Both the position numbers and the translations under genes were made by a program. Source: Metarhizium brunneum (taxonomy: Eukaryota > Ascomycota > Sordariomycetes > Hypocreales > Clavicipitaceae). Taken from it: a DNA stretch of 64,000 nucleotides. Below are positions 24,285-35,129 of the stretch, in pieces. Location of the stretch: NCBI RefSeq assembly GCF_013426205.1, contig NC_089428.1, forward strand, positions 1,302,001 through 1,366,000. The letters are read 5' to 3'. The stretch's first letter is position 1, and every line of letters starts with the position of its first letter. The notes below the pieces were generated by a model. The model was not told the DNA's origin and ran no database searches. It saw only the letters and a program-made list of their open reading frames with translations.

Positions 24285-25139
24285 ATGTCAACCATCACTG
24301 AGATTACCACTCAGTCGCAGTGGGACGAGACTCTCGCCTCCCTGCCTTCTTCGACCCTGTTGGTGGTCTCCTTCCACGCACCCTGGGCAGCACCATGCGC
24401 TCAGATGGCCACAGTCCTCTCCACCCTCGCCTCAGAATATCCCGTCACAGACCCTTTGAACACCAAATGGGTATCTATAAACGCCGAGGAGCTAAGTGAT
24501 ATCAGCGAGGCCTATGATGTCACCGCTGTTCCGTTCCTTGTCCTCGTTCGAAACGGTCGGGTCGTGGAGACTGTCAGCGGCAGCAGCGCCGTCAAAGTCA
24601 GAACCGCCATCGAGACGAATGCCCAAAAGGACGCATCTGCGCCGACCGCCGCTGTCAACAGTACCAACCAGACCAATGCGCCGGTTACCAAAACGGACGG
24701 GGCGAATGTCGATCCCGAGAAGCAGAAGGAGGAGCTCTTCAAGCGCCTGGCCGATCTTGTCAAGGCCGCACCTGTCATGCTGTTTATGAAGGGAACTCCT
24801 AGTGACCCTCAATGCGGCTTTTCACGGCAGATGGTTGGCATCTTGCGAGAGAACTCTGTCAAGTACGGCTTCTTTAACATTTTGGCAGACGATGAGGTTC
24901 GGCAAGGTCTGAAGGAATTTGCGGAGTGGCCCACCTACCCTCAGTTGTGGATTGATGGCGAGCTTGTTGGTGGTTTGGATATTGTAAGTGACATATCAAC
25001 GACTGCTTGCTACCGTTCACGACGCTTCATCATGACTCCAGTTGCTGACATGGTCACCCAGATCAAGGAGGAAATGGGCAATAATGAGGATTTCTTCAAA
25101 CCATATGCCGTGGGTGGCACTGCTGATGCTGCTGCTTGA
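24285..25139 (+). CDS. grx4: Monothiol glutaredoxin Grx3/Grx4 type
   Basis: Cytosolic/nuclear multidomain monothiol glutaredoxin that binds a [2Fe-2S] cluster with glutathione. In fungi it carries iron-status information to regulators such as HapX/Aft/Php4. Exons 24285-24983 and 25062-25139 give 258 aa. The N-terminal thioredoxin-like domain (residues 1-115) has a degenerate active site, WAAPC at 34-38, so it is not a redox thioredoxin. A low-complexity Thr/Asn/Ala linker follows, then the glutaredoxin domain with MLFMKGTP and the CGFS motif at 177-180, and WPTYPQLWIDGELVGGLDI. The intron (gtaagt to cacccag) is 78 nt, in frame and without a stop, so unspliced RNA would still give a protein with 26 extra residues. 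Confidence 0.94.
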   Translation: MSTITEITTQSQWDETLASLPSSTLLVVSFHAPWAAPCAQMATVLSTLASEYPVTDPLNTKWVSINAEELSDISEAYDVTAVPFLVLVRNGRVVETVSGSSAVKVRTAIETNAQKDASAPTAAVNSTNQTNAPVTKTDGANVDPEKQKEELFKRLADLVKAAPVMLFMKGTPSDPQCGFSRQMVGILRENSVKYGFFNILADDEVRQGLKEFAEWPTYPQLWIDGELVGGLDIVSDISTTACYRSRRFIMTPVADMVTQIKEEMGNNEDFFKPYAVGGTADAAA

Positions 25140-27425
25140 GGAACGAATATGACCAGGCGGCACGCTTAGTAGGGTACTTGCAGAATCCCGGTGTTGATAT
25201 GGCACAGGAACTGAGACGCTTTCTGTCAGATATGAGTGGAAAACTGCATCGTGGTCTTGGAGCCACGCCACTCCGACGCTCTGGGGGAAGTCCATGGTTG
25301 TCGGGTAATATATGGGTAAGGTATCAAGAGACTGGCTGTTTATCCCACCCTGCTGGACCTTCAGGTAAATCGGGACAGCATGGGCACCATTGAGCGGCAC
25401 ATATGACTTGTCATGACGGAGATCGAGCTGTCGAGCATGACAACGTGGTCGAAACTTGGGAACGATAGCGTGTTACATTATATCGTCAAATGCTAATAAC
25501 TCGCGAGACTGCACGCGTGGATAGCTGCATCGCATTTGTTGGGTTTTAAACATTGTATGCACAATCCGCTGACGCAACAATGCAGTTTATAATATTCGTG
25601 CAAATGAGATGGAAAACCTTCATATATCATGGAGGGTGACAGCATACCGTCGACAGTAGTCTACTCCTTACGGGAGTTGAGAAAGTCGTGAGCCAATGAA
25701 TTATCGCAGCACACCAAGCCTGCGACCAATAAGAGACGTCCTAAAGAAGGGGACAGGGCCGATGCAGTTCTATTACTCCGTACATGAACCGTCTTGTGCA
25801 ATTAATCAGCCATGAAAGTTCGCCTCCTCCAACGCCCACCAGACACCCACAAGCCGCAAGAAGATTGCCAGCCAGCAGAAAAAGCCCAAAAGCACCCCAT
25901 CGGAAACTTGAAGGTGATTTTATGCCAATATGGCTTACAAATCACTGTAGCATCAGAGACCCCTCTTTTCCCTCGTCAAGTCTCCATCAAACTCCTCCTG
26001 CTACTCGCCGTGTGTGTCAACGATGTGATGTGAGTCACAACGACTGATAAGCCATGGTTGCGAGCTGTCCACTTTGTCCACATACTTGACACCAGACATA
26101 TTTGTCCACGCAAGCACCCGGTAGCCTTGTGTCTCTCACTTACACTGCAAATGGTGGCTTCGCATTGCAGTACGGAGTAAACGGCGGTACATAGTAGCGC
26201 CAAAATCACGGGCGTGTCGAATATTTTCGGGGTTTGCGGCTTTCCTCCGTGAAGGTAGTAGAACGACCAGACACATTAAGTTCCAGATGTCCACCAAGGA
26301 CCGTGTTGTTGTACTAGGCGGCCTGCGAAGTGTCGGGTACTTGTGGACTCTGGCAGTCTGTCATGATGGTTCAAGTACCCGTGCCGTTAAATTAGAAGAC
26401 GCACGTCCGCCTTCTAATAGAGTTCGACTCCCACATCCTTCACCTTACTTAAGTATGCTCGACGTTAAGTCGAGGCTTGCGCTTGGCTGCAGCATCATGC
26501 ATGCACCCCATTTTCGCCGGTTAGTGCCAGTAGGTGGGAACATTGAAGAGTGGTGCGGCCATCACGAATGCAGAATCGAGGCGCATTGCTTAGATAAAAT
26601 AAGTACAGCCAATGCCGGCTTCTTCGCTTCCCTCTTCTCTCCTCAACCTCATCGCCAAGGGCTTGCCCTCTTTTGCTACGCAGATTCGTGATTCCACTGG
26701 CCGACCGACCGACCGACCGACTGCGTGCTCTACATGTTTGCAGCATCAGCGTCTGGTTCTCGTAGTTGGTCTCCAGCATCCGTTCACCAGTCCTTCCTTC
26801 GCTTCGACCATCCGTCCGCGCCGTTTCTCCTACATTGTAACCATTTCGTATCGACTCGGTCGCTGCATTGGCATCCAATCAATTCGATACCGACATTTGA
26901 TATTGTGTGCATCTAACTTCAAGAAGAGGCTCTGGCACGCATGCACTTTGGTGGGGTCTTCGACTCCAATCTCAACCCGCGCTCAATAGACGAAACGTTA
27001 CTTCTGGGAGAAGCAGGCTTTTAACCCGGAAAGAACATCCGGTGTTTTCGTTTTCATCGCTTCTATCCAGGCTGTGTGCCATCGTTTCTGAAGTGCGTTC
27101 TATTCAGGTGCGCAATATACCAGCTACGACAGCCCACATCATAGCAGACGGTCGGTTTCTAATCAGCGCCAACTTGGATCGTTTCTAGCCTCCTCACTAC
27201 ACATCATCTTTCAATCTAGTCGCCGTTGCCGCAGGTCGTTTTCATACTAGTTAGGTCTTACCGCGCTTCTCAACGGGGTTCTTGACTACACTGCTGGGTG
27301 AGGCCGATTCTGTTGACGGCGATTCCATACCTGGCCATCTGGACATCCAAGGTCTTATCTCCGAAACAGCCTAGCCACCCGGCTTTTCCTCATCCACCCA
27401 CCATATCCAGAACAATTCGAACAAA
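25140..27425. other. 2.3-kb region between GRX and Zn2Cys6 factor
   Basis: No supported gene. It holds two TACGGAGTA-type motifs (25774 and 26171), a cttaagta unit near 26448, and five perfect CCGA tetranucleotides at 26701-26720. The part nearest the next gene (about 26600-27425) is pyrimidine-rich and could be a long leader. Confidence 0.5.
26701..26720. repeat. Tetranucleotide microsatellite (CCGA)5
   Basis: Five perfect tandem copies of ccga in non-coding DNA upstream of the Zn2Cys6 factor. Confidence 0.85.
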
Positions 27426-30126
27426 ATGACGCCAACACCACCTTCTACAAACTCTTCCACAGGCAAGGGGTCGCCTGAAGAGCAGTTTCGTGTGGTGCGC
27501 AAGAGAAATCGAGTACCACTGAGCTGTTATCCGTGTCGTACAAGAAAGTAAGTAAGCCAACGGGCGAACTCCGCCCATATAATGATAGTCATACTAACAT
27601 TTCATACCAGGCTGTAAGACGACTGGCTAGCATGAACGAAGACTTCCATTGTTTTTACTAACCCATGCATCCAGGAAATGCGATCGAAGTCACCCATGCA
27701 GCAATTGTACCAAGCGCGAGGGCAAGGACACGACATCATGCTCCTACGCAGCCCCCGCTTCTCGAAAGAAAAGTCAAAACCAAGCTGATTCGAGCCCCGA
27801 CGATATGCAAAATAGGATAGACAGGCTTGAGGGCCTTGTGCTTTCCTTGATGCACAACGGCGCAAATATTGAGACTAACGCCCCGCGTACCAGCTTATCC
27901 ACCTCTCAGTCGGTTACCGACAGTGGCTCCTCGGCTCAGATAGCGCGTGACGAGGAGGCAACCATGGCAGAAGACGACAGTGACGTGGATGATCATCTTG
28001 CCAAGTCCATTGGCGTTCTCAAAGTTGACGCTGATAGGGGAAAGTCAATGTATTTTGGCCAGGAACACTGGCATCTGATTCTAGCAGACATCGCGGAGGT
28101 CAAAAACTACTTCACCAGTCACAAAAACGAACTCGAGTCAAGTTACGAGAAGGTCAGATCATCAAAGCCGGCGACCGCACGGGAAGGGCCTACATTGCTT
28201 CTGGGCGCATCCCCTGCGTCCGAAGTAGAACTGCGTGATGAGCTCCCACCCAAATCAAATGTTCTTGCGCTCTGCAGTCGCTACTTCAATTCCATGGACA
28301 ATGCTGTCAGCATCATCCATGGACCGACTTTTTCACAACAACTCCGGGACCACTGGCAAGACCCATCGAAAACACCCGTGATGTGGTTGGGTCTTTTATA
28401 CGCAATATTGTCTCTTGCCATGTTGAGTTATCACAAAGTCGGAGATGAGCCCGCAGAGTGGCGAGGCAGGACGTTGGAACTTGCTGCTGAGTACAGATTG
28501 CGGACTGTGCAATGCCTGATGAAGGCCGACTACACCAAGCCAGTAGAGTACACTGTGGAGACCATGCTGCTCTACGTTTTTGGCGAGTACTCCTCCCGTT
28601 GGGATGCTGATCTCGGCCTATGGATGATTGTATCTTTGACTATCAGAATAGCCTTCCGGATGGGCTACCACAGAGACGCAAAGTGGTTTCCGTCGTTAAC
28701 CCCATTCCAAGCGGTAAGCTCAGATTTCTGTTGTAGAAGATTGATCACAGCCGTCTGATACGCCCAGCAGGAAATGAGAAGAAGAACTTGGGCATTGGTT
28801 CGCATGGCCGACGTCATTTTCTCTCACCAGGTGTCACTACCAAGCATGATATATGATCACGACTGTGATACGCAGCTACCAAATAATATCTATGATGACG
28901 AATTTAACAGAGATACTAGGCAGTTGCCTCCTTCGAGACCTATTACTGAGGCGACTCCAGTTTCATATATGATCGCCAAGGCCAGGTTGTGCATCGAACT
29001 CGGCAGTATCCTGCAGGCAACAAACAGAGTAGACAAGGGCGTACCTTACGATGAAATTATTCGTTTTGACGCCAAACTGCGGCAAATCATGCAAGAGCTG
29101 CCTCCTCATCTGAAAATCAGCCCTCTGGCCGGCTCGCGAGACCCGGTCATGCTGATTGTTGCTAGATTCAACATTGACATTCTATGCCAAAAGATTATGT
29201 GCTTGTTACATCGAAAGTACATCTGCAGAGCAAGGCAAAATCCTCGGTACGCACACTCAAGGAGAAGCGCCATTGAGGCATCATTGCAAGCCATGGAGCA
29301 CTTGCAAACTCTCCATCGTGAATCGCAGAGCAACGGTCGACTGCGAACCATGAAGTGGTACGTCAAGTCGGTCGCGATCAAGGAATTTACTCTTCCAGCC
29401 ATGCTTATCGTTCTGGATCTTCACTACGATAATCTCGCTGAGCAGTCTGAGTTGCCTGAAGACACCGAGGGTGCATTCCGATGGTCTCCAGAGGAGAGGG
29501 CCAGGATGATTAGCACGCTGGAAGACGCGGCGATCATCTGGAAGAGCCTCGCAGATGGCTCAGTGGAGGCTTTCAAAGCGTCCAAGACGATCGACATTAT
29601 GCTGCAGAAGTTACAGAACCCGACAAAAAACTCAAACGGGTCATCCAATACGCGCTATGACCTCCCATCTACTGATGCGATTAGCTCCGCATTGGATCCG
29701 TCATATGCGTCACTTGGAACGGACACAATCAAGTCAGAAGGACTTATTGAATTCGGCACTGGAATGAGCCCATTCACCAACACCAATAGCAGTGCATTCA
29801 TGGGGATGGAATTCACCCTTCCCGCTCCGAATCTTGGTGACTTAGCGGGTGACGGGCTGAATCTCATCGGCGCCCAGTCACCATTGTCTATGTTCACAAA
29901 TATAGGTGCTAGCTCTGGGTCTGGCCCGGAGTTGTCCACCTTTGACTGGGTATGTTAAGCACTGCGTTAGGGATAATGATAGCTGGAGGTTGCACGCTGA
30001 CTAACAGGGGTATAGGGTGCATTCGAGAATTATGCTCAAGCGGCAAATTGGGGTGCAGACCAAAGCTTTCAGATTTATGGCGGGGAATCAAATGACCAGG
30101 AGGCCAACATGACGAACTCCCAGTAG
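27426..30126 (+). CDS. Zn2Cys6 fungal transcription factor with a 3-nt microexon
   Basis: Fungus-specific binuclear-cluster transcription factor. Proposed exons: 27426-27547, 27611-27613 (three bases, gct), 27675-28713, 28771-29949, 30016-30126, giving 817 aa. The spliced cluster reads CYPCRTRKLKCDRSHPCSNC plus a last Cys at residue 64; cysteines are 34, 37, 44, 50, 53 and 64. The 3-nt exon supplies the Leu of RKLKC and is needed for the canonical Cx2Cx6C spacing. A short coiled coil (MQNRIDRLEGLVLSL) follows. The middle carries the PF04082-type regulatory domain, with SRYFNSMDNAVSIIHGPTF and RIAFRMGYHRD...RRRTWALVRMADVIFSHQ. The tail is acidic and Ser/Thr-rich. The last Cys loop (10 residues) is longer than usual. 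Target genes cannot be inferred; no pathway genes are adjacent. Confidence 0.88.
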
Positions 30127-30800
30127 GGTCGTGCAGGGATTGTTACGGCATTTTTGAATGGCATTTGACGTTATATGTAGCTTGGCATCGTGACAGTAGG
30201 AGTCAACAAAAAATGGTGCTCGCTGATTTGATGTACACTGAACTGACTAGCTTGAGCAAGAATTAATATCACCCACACTACTCTTAGAATCTCCGTTTCA
30301 CGTGTTAGTGTGCACTGCATAGATAATTGACAGATGGAAAATATGCAGGAAAATGTGAGGAAGAAAGAGGTGAAGTGATTCTCAGGCAATAGTGACAGCG
30401 CCGCTTAGTCAGGATTTGCAATACCACCTACTTATGTATGTACATACACGCAGGTAGGTAAGGGTGTAATTTCATATGTCAAAAACTAATCCGCAAAAAA
30501 AGGCAAAAACACCCTGCACTCATTTATCATCCGGTTCCTCAGCTTGGTGCTTCACTCTTACGTGGCTTCTCATTTTCAACGGCCAATGTTGCATCCGTGG
30601 GACACTTTTCGCCCCTCTGGACGGTAGGATAGAAAAATTTCTACATCAATCCATCACATTGGGGCAGCTATATTCCATCATTTGGTCGCAATGGTGCCCG
30701 GGAAGAAAGGATCAGATTTACTATCCCGTTCATTATGCACTGAGACCTCTTTCAGAATCGTATATTAGGATAGCATCTTGCATGCCCGGGTCTGAACAGC
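30127..30800. other. Spacer between Zn2Cys6 and F-box genes
   Basis: Non-coding as far as can be seen. A gtatgtacatac palindrome and gtaggtaagg-type units lie at 30434-30466. A short frame beginning at 30476 has no recognisable domain. Confidence 0.45.
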
Positions 30801-33800
30801 ATGCGTTTCCGCCAATCCAAACTCGAAAACTACACGCAGCATGCACGAGATCCAGACCACGGCTCGATGGCCGCTGATATATACCATTTGGATGAGCGCG
30901 GAGAGCGTTTCATAATCAGGCTGCCCAAGGGTCCCCAGCCGAACAAGAATCGACCGAATAATCTTCAAGATGCCGAGCGAAAGAGGAATTTGGCAGGTGG
31001 CCCCTCCGCCGAGGAGCTCCGAAGCTCCAAGCGAGTTCGGCTGGACCAAGACGACCAGGAGGCGCCGGGTTCTCCTCAATCTATTCGTCAAAATATGGCA
31101 TCACGACTGCCAGCGGAGGCATGGCACCATGTTTTTACCTTTGTTCCACCACGTACCCTGGGTAGCTTGATGTTAGTGAACAAACAGTTCAACAGTTACC
31201 TCGACCCTTCGTCTGGCTTCAAGTCAACACGTGTTCTCGGCACCTCTGACACCCGCAGTCTCCCGAGGTTAGAATCTGATGCCATATGGCAGGCATCACG
31301 ACGTCTGTTCTGGCCGCGGATGCCAGCGGCTTTGGAAGGCAGATCAGAATTGGAAATGTGGCGCCTTTGCTGCTCACGAGTTTGCCAGTTTTGCAAGTTT
31401 CGTGATGATTCCGCCGCCGATATCTCAGGGGACCAGTGGAGGCGAGGGCCTGGCGCCAAGGGTGTCTCTCCCGTGTTTCCCTTCTTTATTGTGTCGTGTG
31501 GTCGGTGCCTTAGGGCCAAGAGTACTACGGTATGTGCTTTAATGTCCCTTGGCAAGGCCTCTCACCTAATACTCCATAGGAGATTGATCTACTTCTAAAC
31601 TCGTCCACACCATCTGCGCTACTCCCCGGGGTGCCAATGGTCTTTTTAAGCCAGGAGAATCATGTTGTACCTCCCCACGTACTAGTCTCTACCACAAGCT
31701 TATCACATGCCCAGCCTATAAAGGTGTTTTGGAATGAGCAAATTGAAAATATCAAATCTGCATTTGAAGATGTCAAGGGACTTGGTCCCGCTGCTGCAGA
31801 GGAATGGATCAAAGGCCTTGGGCAGGAGGGTAAACGCTGTCTGGCTGATGTTGCTCGATGGGAAAGGTGGCATATTGCTGCCGGCGTGTATGAAATGCAC
31901 AGACTGAGCCCCAGAGCTTGCGTCCAGACTGCTGCCAATAACCAAGAATTGACTACTAGGCGTTCGCCGGACTCTGGACGCCTGGCTATAACAGCCAACA
32001 AATCGGTTGAGATGAAGGCTCGCACTAATGGTGAGCACAGAGAAGATTTGCCCGTGCATCATGACTGTCTTCCAGCCTCGGGACTTGCAGATCTACCAGC
32101 TCAAGAAAATGCTCCAGTCGAGTCGGCTCAGACCACCTCCATTGAGGATATGACAGTATCTGACTGCAAATCGAAGCCAACAAGTGAGGAAGCAGAGATA
32201 CTCAAGGCTGCAAGACGAGGTGAAATTGAGCGGCGGGCAAAAACCTTAAAGCCGCCAATTCTACCGAATGTTCTTGCACATATGCCGGCCTTCCATGAGG
32301 CTCTTCAATCAACCAAGCCGCTAAATGCCAAAGCTTGGCAGGTTCTGAGACCGCGTTTCCTGCTGCAGCGAAAGGAAGCAGAGATCAAAGAACGAGAACT
32401 TCAAGCCAATAAACGCAAAAAGAGAAAGAAAAAGAAGCCCAAGCATCTAAAGAAAATTGTGTCGAGTACCCATTCTTCAGACGGAGCCTTGGTTGCGGCA
32501 GATCCTCATGGTCCTCGGGGTGTTGCCATAGGGACGAATGCCGATTGGGATCAAGCTCAGGGACTCTTGCGAGGCCAAATATCTGAATTTGCCGATGAAA
32601 TCATCCAAAATGAGTGGCGTATCAAAACGGTGACCGAGGAGAACGCCCCTCAATTTGCGGCAGACATTCTTCTTTACGTCCGCAACAAATTTTACGCGAA
32701 AATTGCGAATGATGCCAAAGCAGACAAAGCTTCAGGGAAGAGGCTAATCACCAAACCACCAGAAGCACCTTGGACCCGGAAGCTCACTTTGGAGGACATG
32801 AAATGGGTTTTTGACGAGAAAATCAAACCCTACACCAATGCCGTCCGTAAGAATGTCTTTCGTTGCAATGGCTGTGCAAGAAGCACCAAGTTCTATAAAT
32901 TATATGGCATGCTGTGGCACTATGCCTCCAATCATACAAAAGCCTTGAGTCTGGGTGACTCTGTTATACATTGGAGAGCGGAATGGCCAAAGAAGCCCGT
33001 CTTCAAAGCTGATTCACAGCGTTCTGCTGAATTTAGGACAGAAGCGAAGACAGAGCCTTCGGATAATTCTCTCCTCCGCATCCCTGAACTGCCACAGTCG
33101 GTGACAGCGCAGCCTGGCTTGGAGTATAGCCCGTATACCCCGGATCTGGGTATGAGTTTGTCTACAAACCACGGGACAGACGTCCAATCTGCGAAAGCTC
33201 CGACTCCAAATTTAGAATACCTAGATGATATTGTCATGGTAGCCAAGAAGACTTGGCGGAAATTGGCGAAAGTTAAGGGGCTCCAGAATTCTGTAAGAGT
33301 GTGTGCTGTCATCCACCATATAGCAAAATCTTTCCAGACCAAGCATTCTGAGGCAGCGCCCTTGAAATTGTTCACCAGGGCGCTTAAAACTCACAACTCT
33401 ATGAGTCAACTTGGCTCTGTTCCTGGCCTCTCATGTAAGCCTTGTAAACTGAACTCTCATTCGAGTCTTAAGTCCAAGGACTACACACTGGTCAAACTCT
33501 CAAGGCATTTCGATAGGACGCATAGCAACCAAGTGGTGTCATCCATTGATAAGCCACTCGACTGGCAGGACATGATTTGGCTTCCTGAAACATCAACCTT
33601 GACGAACTTACGAAGTGTAATAGGCGATGACAAGGAGGTTCTCGACGTGGTTTCAGATGCCCTGCCGTGGGCGTTTGAGACTCCCGGCTGTGGCCATGGA
33701 GCTGGACGGAACGACAATAGCTACGCTGCTGTTAGTCGATCACCAAAAACGGAGTGGCAGCAGCCATCGGCATTGGCTGAGGTAACCTTCAGATGCAGCA

Positions 33801-34384
33801 ACGAGCGTTCTGCGGTCCCTTGCCTGGAACTCGATGGATTTGAAGTTATTGAGCAGCCCGCTGTGTGGTCAAGGCGACATGATCGCATACATGATGAATC
33901 CCATACCAGGCTGCCGCAACATGGGATTCCACCACCACCGTCGACCCCCAGGCACATGGAGTACCGAAGAACCGGTGTCAACCAGCAAGGATATACAAAG
34001 CCTGTCCAGACCATATCTGCAATGAGCAGCCGCTACAACACCCACTTGGGCAATGGCTATGAAAACGACCACACCCATGTGCGCAGGCAGGCACATCACA
34101 TTCCATACCCTCAGTACGAAAGCCACGCACTCGAATTGTACGAAATAGTAGAAGTATTCGACCCCTACGGCAGCTACTTCATCAAAAGACCAGTTCGGCA
34201 TCCCTCCCAACGAGAAATGCACTACGAAGACCGCCCTCAACTATACGCGGTCCCCAACGAGTTTCAGCGTCAGCACAATCATGACATCAGGAGTGGTGGT
34301 GAGCGTACAATGAGAAGCAACCCCAGAAGCTTGGATTACGAGGAATACGATCCTCGATTTCCAGCCGCTTCCTGGAGAGGCTAG
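30801..34384 (+). CDS. Large F-box protein with C2H2-like zinc motifs
   Basis: Two exons, 30801-31529 and 31580-34384, give 1177 aa; the intron has gtatgt and ccatag sites and joins AKSTT to EIDLLLNSS in frame. An F-box (RLPAEAWHHVFTFVPPRTLG, about residues 102-134) suggests a substrate adaptor of SCF ubiquitin ligases. A CxxC pair follows (CQFC at 195, CGRC at 233), a layout seen in fungal F-box proteins. A basic Lys/Arg run (KRKKRKKKKPKHLKK, encoded near 32415-32450) could be a nuclear signal. Two further motifs resemble zinc fingers: CNGC...WHYASNH (near 32865-32935) and CKPC...RHFDRTH (near 33435-33525). The C-terminus is Tyr/Pro/His-rich. The 1177-aa length is unusual for an F-box protein. 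The start could also be the ATG at 30867. Substrate unknown. Confidence 0.75.
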
Positions 34385-35129
34385 CCTTACACGGAGATGG
34401 ACGAATTGGCGTACACTGCCCTAGACGGATATCCGCTTTGTATTAAGTATATTTGTAATTTAGGATTGCTTGCTTTGATTTTATTATAGCCACGGCATCA
34501 TACAGCGCTGGATAAGAAAACAAAAGCGGAAAGAACTGGCATAAATCATGTTTTAGATTAATCAATGCATAATCACTATACTACTAGCAGGAACCCTGTA
34601 GCCCTATTGTATGCCCGTAGTTCACGTTCGAGTTTGCAAATAGCATCATTTGAACGCAGTAGTAACACATGTTCTTCGATTTCATACAGAGAGAAGATGT
34701 GCAACAAGCCGAGTGAAAAGTTGTAGATACACAAAAAGAGGGGCGATACACTATATATCCCTCCCGTTTTCCCCTTCAAAAAGTGCTGAGTGGCATGGCA
34801 CGTGTAGTTCCATCTTCCATCTCCCACCGCCATAAGCCCCAACCACATATTGTTTCCCTCACAAACACTGATTCACATTTTCTTTCCCTCCTTCGTCATG
34901 GTGTACATAAAAGTTAACAGAGTTTACAAATCAACGTCCTCTATGCTCTAATCCACGCTGAGCATGTGCAAAGTATAAAGACGCCACCCCCATCATTAAG
35001 TTTTTGGTCTTTTTCTTCTTCATTTTGCTCTTCTTTATAATGTCAACAAAGTGGCAATACCGAATTGACAACGTGACGAGATCTTGGGGGAAAACAAACG
35101 AAACCGGGACAGTAATTTTTGTCTTGCGT
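34385..35129. other. Convergent 3' region, F-box gene / DNM1
   Basis: AT-rich 3' flanks of two converging genes. No supported gene. Confidence 0.5.

Noticed and set aside
26350..26440. tRNA-like B-box (gagttcgactccc) near 26419
   Set aside because: No matching A-box, acceptor stem or anticodon arm could be folded around it.
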